From Gryganskiella cystojenkinii (lineage: Eukaryota; Mortierellomycota; Mortierellomycetes; Mortierellales; Mortierellaceae), in assembly GCA_015852425.1 (NCBI GenBank), contig JAAAIG010000737.1:5815-19465 (forward strand): a DNA stretch of 13,651 bases. Direction: 5' to 3'. Within the stretch, counting starts at the first letter, position 1. The number at the start of each line of letters is the position of its first letter. Shown here piece after piece: positions 1-8,800 of the stretch. The notes under the pieces are model-generated. The model saw nothing but the letters and a program-made list of their open reading frames with translations, was not told where the DNA came from and searched no databases. The translations under genes and the position numbers were made by a program.

Positions 1-277
1 GGAAAGAGCGATGGAGACCACTTTTGCAAAGTTCTCCTTCGGCACTTTGAGGGCGTGTTTGACGGTGCAGGAAGGTGTGGTTTCGTTCTGTCTCCCCCGG
101 TACTTCTACATTGAATTCATTTTTTTGTTCCCATCACTGCCTTGTCGTCTTTTCGTTTTTGTTTTGGTAGACATGCGCAAACCCAAACAACCGCAAAAAT
201 AAACAAACAAACGAACCAAACTGCACAAGAGGATGAGAGTGCCTGTACTCTCTTGCATATTATCATTGTTCACTTAC
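1..277 (-). other. Putative first intron of the Kelch gene (open-ended)
   Basis: A consensus donor GTAAGT (272-277) follows the codon sequence GAT TCT C, immediately after the Kelch-blade peptide. Possible acceptors lie at about 211-212 (TTGTGCAG) and 105-106 (ATGTAG). Neither opens a reading frame that resembles a Kelch blade, so the true acceptor is probably left of the window. No other feature is visible here. Confidence 0.4.
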
Positions 278-867
278 GAGAATCAATCACATGCATGTCC
301 CGTTGGGCGGAATCCTTGACAACGCCTCCAAAGACATAAATGTCGGTTCCAGTGTCGACATAGGAGGCCGCGTGAGAGAAACGAGGGAATGGGGACGTAG
401 ACATGACCTGGGCCGAGATCGAAGGACCATTCGAGGACATGATTGACTTATGTGTCGGGAGGGATGAAGCGGAGACAAGACTGTGCTGTTGTTGCAGTTG
501 CAAGTGTCGTTGTTATTGGACCTGTTGTTTCTGAAGTCGTTGTTGCTGTTGCTGGAAATGGTACATGAGAGCAGAGGCCGGATTGTCACCATTGTCTGAT
601 GCCAACGTAGTGGAACCGATGGTATTGGTGATGCTGTTGTTAGCACTATTGGGGTCACGGATATGAATAGGGGGAGTGTGTTGTTGTTGTTGCCCTGATG
701 AAGACGATGGTTTTCTGCTTCCAGGCGGAGGATTGGAAGTCGAGGAGATAAGGGAACCGGGAGCACCAGGATTGATTCCACCCGCCAAGTCGTTGGCGGC
801 CGCCGAAGACTTTGCCTTTTTCTCTTTTTCCTTTTTTTGATTTCTTGGAAGAGAAGAGACCGGCCAT
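278..867 (-). CDS. Kelch-repeat protein, 5' exon, disrupted and partial
   Basis: First exon of a probable Kelch-repeat (beta-propeller) protein, a family that mostly serves as a protein-interaction scaffold. The ATG at 865-867 has G at -3 and +4 and follows a pyrimidine-rich leader. The reading frame opens MAGLFSSKKSKK, then a run of seven A (832-838 on the plus strand) throws it out of frame. With six A it would read on through a Lys/Glu and Ala stretch into the open frame at 516-788, rich in Ser, Pro and Gln. That frame meets TAA at 513-515 inside a Gln tract (CAA CAG GTC CAA TAA CAA), then resumes without frame change to a Kelch blade start: PFPRFSHAASYV and DIYVFGGVVKD. The exon ends at 278 before GTAAGT. 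Later blades are absent, so the gene must extend past position 1. Either a pseudogene or two sequencing errors; alternatively translation starts at the ATG at 438-440, after both lesions. The Kelch call is fairly firm; intactness is not. Confidence 0.6.
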
Positions 868-1300
868 TACTGGGAGAGATGAAGGACAGGGGGGAGGGAT
901 TCGTCAGGATGGGAAATAGATGGGAAGAAGGAGGAGGAGGAGAGGAGTGGAAAGCAATTGACACTAAAAGGAGAGGAGAGAAAAAGATGAAATTCGAATT
1001 AAAGACAAAAGTGGCGGGAACAATTATAATGATGACAAAGGACGATGGAAAGGAAATAAAAGAGAATCAATTGCCCAATTGCCCACAGAGCAAAAAGAGG
1101 ACAGACTGAAGTGTGGAGATGACAGACAGAAAGGGTTTTGAAAGGGAGAAGAGGAGGACGACCACTTTCAGCACCCACATCCTCCCACATCAAATCTTTC
1201 TTTTTCTCTCCCCTCCAAATCTTCCCACCAATGAAAAACGAACCCTAAAAATTTCAGGCACACGTACCACGAGCAATCAAGCGGATTTTTTTTTATATTT
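868..1300 (-). promoter_or_regulatory. Pyrimidine-rich leader/promoter of the Kelch gene
   Basis: Read on the minus strand, the sequence upstream of the Kelch ATG is strongly pyrimidine-rich (purine-rich on the plus strand, including GAAGGAGGAGG and AGGAGAGGAG blocks around 920-985). CT-rich tracts just upstream of start codons are common in fungal promoters and leaders. No TATA box or specific factor site stands out. Confidence 0.35.
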
Positions 1301-1539
1301 CGGGACCGTTTTTTCGACACCTCGGTTGCTTTTTTCAAAGGACCTTTTTTATCTTGAACCTCGACAGAACAAAGGAACAATTGAAGCAAGGGACACAGAC
1401 AAAAAAGTGTTATTTAACTTCGACCTGCCAACGGTTTGGGCTCAGCTGCTCTTGCTCCTCTTCTGCGCACGCACACCAAGACCACCAACTCTTTTTTTTT
1501 GCATCTCTTTATCTCTCTGAGTGTGTTCTGGTACAGAGG

Positions 1540-1896
1540 ATGCCTACTATGCTCCGCTATCCCTCAGCATCGACCACTCCATACATGTCTAAAAACGGAG
1601 GACTATCTCATCCTGGATCCCAGGGGGAACCCGTGTCAACAGTAATCCGTACGCTCGTGAGATGCGCAAAAAGGTCGCCTACTGCTCCTTGCCTGTACTT
1701 TGTTCTTCGTGCTTTGTTCAAGACTGGTGTTTGTTCATTTTTGGCTCTCTTCATTTTTTGGTGGCACAAAGGAACTAAATACAAATCGCGGAGAGCACAT
1801 ACAAAAGAAAAGCCTTGTTTAGTGAACATTTGCCATATGAAGTACGACTACAATGCTACCACAGTAAAGTTTTTACCGTTGCATTTGTGGGGCTAA
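1540..1896 (+). CDS. Candidate small hypothetical protein (118 aa)
   Basis: An open frame from ATG at 1540 to TAA at 1894-1896. I do not recognise the protein. The first 40 residues (MPTMLRYPSASTTPYM onward) use fairly ordinary codons. The second half contains a short hydrophobic stretch (around residues 60-75, with Phe, Leu, Ala and Trp) followed by basic residues, and looks less like coding sequence. It is preceded by CT-rich sequence and by TTCTGGTACAG, which could equally be a 3' splice site. The frame stays open upstream to 1354 without a better start. No clear AATAAA follows. It could be a first or internal exon of a small spliced gene, or chance. If real, it would be divergent from the Kelch gene and share the 868-1539 interval as promoter. 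Confidence 0.2.
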   Translation: MPTMLRYPSASTTPYMSKNGGLSHPGSQGEPVSTVIRTLVRCAKRSPTAPCLYFVLRALFKTGVCSFLALFIFWWHKGTKYKSRRAHTKEKPCLVNICHMKYDYNATTVKFLPLHLWG

Positions 1897-2833
1897 ATAT
1901 AAAAGGAAGGAGAAGATGACATGATATAAGAGCCAGGCTGAAACTCGCGGATGTTTTGTGTTCTGTTGAACTTTGTCATGTAGATCTACATGTCTGAAAT
2001 CTTGATCGAGTTGCATGAAAAATTAAATTGGTTAGGTATTCTAGCCGAGGACGTGTATCAGTAGTTGTCAAGGATCGACAGGCAGATTTAAGTGTAATGT
2101 GTAAAAGTAAAGATGTATTTAGATATCAAAGGGGAGAGTGAGTGGGCAAAGGGACTAGGCTAGGTGAGTAAGTGATTGCAGACTGAAGGGAAAGTGAAGG
2201 TGGAAGGTATCTGTTATTTATACGAAAGTCGCGCCGAGGGTGGATCTGGAGGGGCCAAAAGGGGTAAGAAACTTGGTCAACCATGTCGATAACAACGGCC
2301 CGCACTATTGCATGTGAAGAACCAGAAGGGAGTGGCAACGAAGAGGAACGTTGCCCGCAAAGGGATGAGTGTTAACGGAGCATTGCCAATCTTGGCAAGC
2401 TGGTCTCGGTGGTTTGTCATCAACAAGGGAAACGGGTCCGAGAGGGAACACGAGAAAGCCGGTAAGAATTCAAAAGGGAACAGGCTCGCGAGCAGATAGC
2501 GTTAGAAATTTGTCGCATTCACGAGGACGAGCGTATCCACGTTGTCTATAAAACCCGTTCGAGTCATAAATGAGTTGAGCCCGATTTCGTAGGCAAAGAC
2601 GCGATCAAATCAGAAGCGACTTATGACTGTTGGTGACACTCCCAGAGCAACATCCGGATGGGGTACCGGGGTGCTGATTACACCTATCGAAAACCCTAGT
2701 CCACCTCTATCTGATGCCATGCCCCGCACGGTCCCAAAGGCTCTTATCCCCGAGCAATTAAGGTTCTAATTTTACTATGAAGTCTGTAAATGGTTATCGT
2801 CCAAAATTACCCTGACCCTTCCCTCTCAAACTG
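1897..2833. other. Intergenic stretch, no gene assigned
   Basis: About 0.9 kb between the weak ORF and the 3' end of the kinase gene. The short ORFs here lack ATG starts, conserved motifs or splice support. A tRNA B-box-like string at 2554-2564 has no matching T-stem or A-box. The only distinct structure is the palindrome at 1977-1992. Confidence 0.5.
1977..1992. repeat. 16-bp perfect palindrome
   Basis: CATGTAGATCTACATG reads identically on both strands. Its symmetry does not extend to the flanking bases (T on each side). It could be a dimeric-protein binding site, but one 16-bp palindrome without further context is weak evidence. Confidence 0.5.
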
Positions 2834-2839
2834 TTTATT
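2834..2839 (-). terminator. Polyadenylation signal of the kinase gene
   Basis: A canonical AATAAA on the minus strand, about 43 nt after the kinase stop codon (TAG, 2882-2884). Position and motif fit cleavage and polyadenylation of the kinase transcript shortly downstream. Confidence 0.5.
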
Positions 2840-2881
2840 TACAGCGAAGTAGATGCGACATTTTTTTCTCTTGGGAGGTTT

Positions 2882-5800
2882 CTATTTGATCCACTGCTCT
2901 AGCATTGCTTCCAAATCCGCCAGTTTCGTCGGCTTGGAAAGATATCCGTTCATCCCTGCAGCAATACATTTCTCTCGCGTAGATTCTAAAACACTGGCAG
3001 TGAGGGCAATGATAGGGATAGAGGCCGCAAAAGTCGAATAGGAACCCATGGATCTAATCTCGGATGCAGCATCGTATCCGCTTTTGACGGGCATGGCACA
3101 ATCCATAAGGATCAAGTCAATCTTGGGTCCTGCTTTCCGATACTCCTGGTGTAGTTGCTGCTGACCTTGGTGTTGATGACGTGGAGTTTTCTCTCTGTCC
3201 ACACGAGGAGTCGTGATGACGGTGGATGTGTTTGGTGACCTTAAGCGGGTCATCTGTGGTGACAAATGTCCTACCATTCCAGCCGCTGCGTCCGAAAGAA
3301 TGGGTCCTGTGGGCAAGTTACTATCGACGGCTCTCATTAACTCGGCAGCGAGAGGCCGGCTATTTGAGGTCGGAAAAGAAGACATCTGAGAGGAGGTTGC
3401 AGAATTGTTGGACATGACTGATGTTGCTGAGGACGGAGGGGGAGTTGTTGACAGAACAAATGGTCCCGTTGGAGCATTCAAGACAGACCCTTGCTCGGAT
3501 GTATCGAATGGACGAATATTCCTATCACTCTCTCGAAGCAAGTCAAGTAATCCCTTCCCGGCCGACATGAATGGATGCTGCCGTTGATTCGGACTTGAAT
3601 CGCACACAACAAAGCTCGAGGAAAAATCTCTGCCGGTCTCACTTTCCGTTGCTGTTGATGTTGATGTTTCTGTTGCCGTTGCGGTCTCTTGTCCATCAAC
3701 AACTGAGTTCTCCACGACTTCTTGCGCAAGCATTTCAATTTGAGCCTTGATAATGTCTACCGCCACTTGACCATCGGCTGCAGACTGTGTATCATATCCA
3801 AGCTTTTGGAGTTGATATTGAACAACCTAACAAGAGCGCAGCATGCAAGTCCATGAATCAGCCGAAGTGATACGCAAATCATCAAAAAGAAAAGTTCACT
3901 GCAAAAAACTTACCCTCAAATTGATGATATTGTCCTCGACGCAAAGAATGCATTTTCCTTTTCGTTCCCGTTTTCCAGGAGCCGCCCGTGCTGCGTGATG
4001 ACTGAAGGCTAGACCATCGCTCGATGATCTAACTAATTCATCCGTTCCAGAGGTTTCACCGCTTTTCCCAGACACGTGGCCTCGACCGATGTCCCTACCG
4101 CCAGATTCAGCGCCGACTCCCAATCGCATCCGTTTCTGAGTCGCTGTTAAGGATCTTCCGGGACTTTCAAGGGTGGTCCAGGTAAGCATTTCTGTTTGCG
4201 TAGAATCATGAACCGGTGCCGTAGAGATATGTTGTTGTTGGGCTGCCAAAATGTCTATGGAAGCCGCACCCGTTACAGGAGACTGATTGGCGCTGGCATA
4301 TTCCGTGTTATTGTTGCAGTAATCGACCATCTCGCAGTCTCTCACGGTTAACTCCATGCTTCCATCGGCTCTAATCACTTCGCTTGATTCCTCAAAATGT
4401 CCGGTGGATTGTCGCCGGTGATGGTGTGTTTGGTGTAGGCGGTAATGGCGTTGACCACGAGGCTGACTCGTTGGCGTCATCGAACCGGATTGTGTAACCT
4501 CAGGAAAACCTCCCGGAGTGCCAGAGGTGAAGGGAGTATATGACCCTTGCATTTGTAGACACTCGATAATACGCTCCGCCTTGACAGGTTTGACGACATA
4601 GCGGCATACTACTGTTGTTTCCAGTCCATTGGCTCTTATCCGCTTCATCATATCTTTCGCTAGAGATCGACCTTGAGGAGACAAGAACACGACTAGGATG
4701 ATAGAAACAATGTGGTCTCGATGGCCACGCGTCTTCAGTTTTTCTTTTGCGTTCCTTGCCTTGAATAGCTCGCCTAACTCTCGGGCAGTCCTGACGGTCG
4801 ACTCTGCTGTCGAAGATCGTGCGCAGAAGAAGAAATGGACTTTTGGCCGATAGTTGGCAATAAGAGTATTTCCAGATGGTCCAAGGAGATCGGGACTGCG
4901 CTCTTGCTCATCGTTGACCACGTTATCGCAGTTCTCGTAGAGTATCACATCGATAGATTGCTGACTCAAGATCCGTCCAAGCATATTCCTTGCTTCAGGG
5001 ACAGGTTCAACAACAACAGATCTCGTATCAAAAGCTAGTTCCTTTGAGAGTGAAGCTCTGGCGGTCAAAGGCCGCTGTGATGAGTTTCTGCTGTTGGAGG
5101 TAGAGACAAGGGAGACGGGCCAGGTAAAGTAAAAGGTGGATCCTTCACCAACATCTGAAGTAACTTCTAGAATGCCTCCGTTCATCACGACCAGTTGCTT
5201 GCTAATGACGAGACCTATTGGCGTTCAGAGAGGGGCAAAAAACAGGAGTTTTAGGTTTAGATGAGCATCATATTAAATGCCACTCTTGAATGAAAACCCG
5301 ACGAATTATAAATAGTCTACGTATTAATAATTAATGATAATAACAACAGTCTCAAATCGGGAGATAATTTCCAAGAAAACTCATGAAAAGCCCTAACACA
5401 GCGATTATTGTTTTTGGAGGTTCAGATGAACGCCTTACCAAGTCCGGTGCCGCCAAACAGACGTGTCATTGATTGGTCATATTGCGCAAAGCTCTTGAAG
5501 ATGTGGTTCTTTAAAAATTCTGGGTCGATGCCAATGCCCGTGTCTGAGACTTCGAATCTCAATGTTCCACGCATGACCTGTGCATCTGGTGGAATAGGGA
5601 CTGGTTGGATAATCTTTGGATGAGAAGAGACCGGTGAAGAATTGATCGCAGGAGATGAGGCGATCAGTGAGTTGGTCGCCGAAGTCACTCCATGCACAGC
5701 TCCCGAACCATCCCTAGAGAACGAACATCGGATTACGACTTTCCCGCTGGATGTAAACTTGACTGCGTTTCCAATCAGGTTCATGATCACTTGCTGCAGT

Positions 5801-8800
5801 CGGTCGCCATCAGTCCAAATCATTGCGCCTTGCAGGATTTCCAACTCGCATAACTCCAGTTCCTCAGAAGGCTCTAAAACCAAATCGACCTCTTTGCGCC
5901 CTGCCCTGTCTGCAAAGATTCGAACAGACTGCTTTATGGTGTCCACCAAACCAGGGCACTCCTTGATCGTTAAACTCATTGCTCCTGCCTCTAGTTTAGC
6001 TGCATCTAGCAAGTCGTTGATCACACTCAAGGCAACATCGCTGGTTATCTGCATGATTTTGACCAAATCCCGTTGTTCTCCAGTGAGATTATAGTCTGTG
6101 TCTACGAGGGCGTTGAGTGCTCCCATAATGGCTCCAATGGGCTTTTGTCAAAGAAAACGAAAATCGAAAGAGAATATTGTAAGGGAATAGTAAGAAAAGG
6201 CCAAAGCGATGTGCGTGAACCATCATACGAAATGAAAATATGGCTGATGTACTCACTGTTCGCAGTTCATGACTCGTGTTGGCAAGGATCTGTGTTTTTG
6301 CCTCGTTCGCAGCATGAGCCGCCTCCATTTCTACTTGCTGTGACTTCTTCAGTTCCCACAGGCTGGCATGAGCAATTGCCAACGACACTTGATTTCCTGC
6401 CTGCTCAAAGAGCAGCTTTTCACTCTGGGTCCAGTCCTCCATGTCTGCATCTCTAAAGGCAATAAGATATCCCCATACCTTTCGGTTATGAATGAGCGCG
6501 ACACTGATAAAGCTCATGGACCCAAAGACGGGATGTTGGTGGTCGGTGACATGTCGTAGATCTCCAGTAGATTCCGTTTCTTTGTCGAAATGATGAAGTT
6601 CATTCACTTCCAAACCTTTCGGCAAGAGTTGATCGGCTGGCGTCAAAATCTTTGGTTTTCCTAATCGGACAATCTCTGACACGAAGCGGACCCAATGCTG
6701 ACCAGACTCGAGATCAAGCCTTCTGAACCGACAAACTCGAATCGCATTACACCGAATGACTTTAAACAGTTCCTTCGAGGCAGTTTCCAAAATTTGAGGT
6801 AAGGATAGACCACTGCGGATACGTACAGAGATCGAAAAGATTAATTGTTTCATCACAAGAGCATGGCGTTGTTCCCGAATCAAATCATGACGGAGGTCTG
6901 AAAGTCGAATGGTCGATCGAACACGAGCCAAGAGCTCTCTCGCGGAGAAAGGCTTGATGAGACAATCATCTGCACCCAAGTCAAGTCCCTCGACGTTAGC
7001 TTCCTCTCCGGCACGAGCAGACAAAAGAATAAAAGGTGTCATCCTAGTTTCAGGGTTATTTCGAAGGTGCCTGAGCAACTCGTATCCGTTCATGTTTGGC
7101 ATGGCGACATCTATTATGCGGGGAGCACATACAACATGCATTATCAGTAATGACGGAAGATCACGAAAACTAAGAAAAATACAATAAGTAACATAACTCA
7201 CCACTCAACACCAAGTCGATACGTTTGCCCTGGTGCAGTCTCTCAGAGATCAAACGAATGGCATCCAGACCATCAGCAGCACATCGCAATCTGAAGTCCT
7301 TCCCAAGGATCTGTGTAAGATATGCCCTCATGTCGTTGTTGTCGTCAACAATGATAATGTAACTGCGTCGCGATCGAGCGCTTGTCAGATTTGTCACACC
7401 TTTCAACGGTTCTTCAGCAAGATCTTGACCTTGAACCCGTGCCCCAACTCCTCCATCGTCGCTAACGCTAGTATTCGACATGCCTCCAGTTTGCGTGGCA
7501 GCTAATGCAGACGGCGCTTGTTCTTTGATTGGCAGACTCGTTTCAGCTGGTATAGTCCGAATCTGTGGACAGTGCGTAGATGTACCACGACCAGTCTCGC
7601 GCTTTGACAACACTTGTTCTGTGACAATAAAATCTCCATAATCTGGCAAATCGATTGGCGTCTTTGAAATCTCTGCCTCCTTCAAGTTTAAAGTCGACAC
7701 TTCGTACTCTTGGTTCAATTCGACAGAATTTTGGCGGTCTCGCATGTAATCCAATCCCAGAGGCATCGTGTCATCGTCGTTCTCTTGCCTATCCTCCTCT
7801 GTGGAATCTGTCTCTGAAGCTGTCAATGTCGCCCGTGGAAGAGATTTTTGAGAAATCCATTGAGTGGCTTCCTCCACGTACATTGAGGCATCAGTCTTGT
7901 TGCTCATTATATCGTTATCACGCGATCTGGGAATTAGTTCCGCTTCACGAGAATCACCCTGTTTGATTTGAGAGCTTGGAAGATGACTCCGACCAGCTGG
8001 GATCCAAAGGTGAAAGCAGGTACCCTTGTCAACCTCAGACGTGACTGAAACGTTTCCTCCATGGATTTCCGTCAGCTCTTTGACCAGCGACAGACCGATA
8101 CCTGTTCCTTCATGAGAGCGTGACTGTTTGTTTTCAAGTCTGTTGAATCGTCCAAAGAGACTAGGGAAATGCTCGGGAGAAATGCCAACACCGGTATCTC
8201 TGACATCTACTGCCACGCCGTCACGGTCATCCTTTCCTTTGGAAGGATATTGATGCACCGTGACCGATCCTACCCATGTATGCTTCAGCGCGTTTCCGAC
8301 CAAGTTCAAGATGATGCCTCCCCACATTGCTCGATCAACCCAGATTCCACCTGGGGTGCGACTGAGATCCTCGCAGTTGATAATATAATCCAACTTGAAT
8401 CCACTGGCCATGCTTTCAAAATTAGCAGAAATCTCGCGGGTCATCTTGGTCAAGTCAGTCTCTTCAAATATCGCAAGTTCCTTCCCTGCCTCGATTCTTG
8501 AAAACTGAAGTAAAGTGTTGACCAGTTTTAGCAGTCGCCTTGTGTTTCGTTGGATCATTTCCAAATTTGCCCTCGTAGGTGCCTTCTCAGGGGTCTGATT
8601 CAAAACATCCTGGAGTGGGGCAAGCATCAAAGTGAGCGGTGCTATGTTACGAATAACAACGAAATAAATGGCCGCAATTACAGGTTAATGGTCACATTAC
8701 CTTATGACTGTAGGGTACCGAAAGAACCAATTAAACTTACTCCGAAGCTCATGTGAAATGTTTTCAAAGAACGAAATCTTGGCCTTGTTCAGCTCAAAGA

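Noticed and set aside
287..964. 225-codon minus-strand ORF overlapping the Kelch exon
   Set aside because: It is a shifted reading of the same exon, rich in Ser, Pro, Arg and Asn. The Kelch blade motifs are in the other frame.
1113..1520. 135-codon plus-strand ORF
   Set aside because: Phe/Leu/Pro-rich translation of T- and C-rich leader-type sequence; no domain or splice support.
2126..2338. 70-codon minus-strand ORF downstream of the kinase
   Set aside because: No ATG at its start, no recognisable motif and no intron or leader signals.
2554..2564. tRNA B-box-like GTTCGAGTC
   Set aside because: The flanking bases do not form a T-stem and no A-box or acceptor stem is in place.
6329..6847. 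Possible phytochrome chromophore domain
   Set aside because: The GAF resembles the phytochrome type in its last strands, but no cysteine sits at a plausible bilin-binding position and no PHY domain follows.
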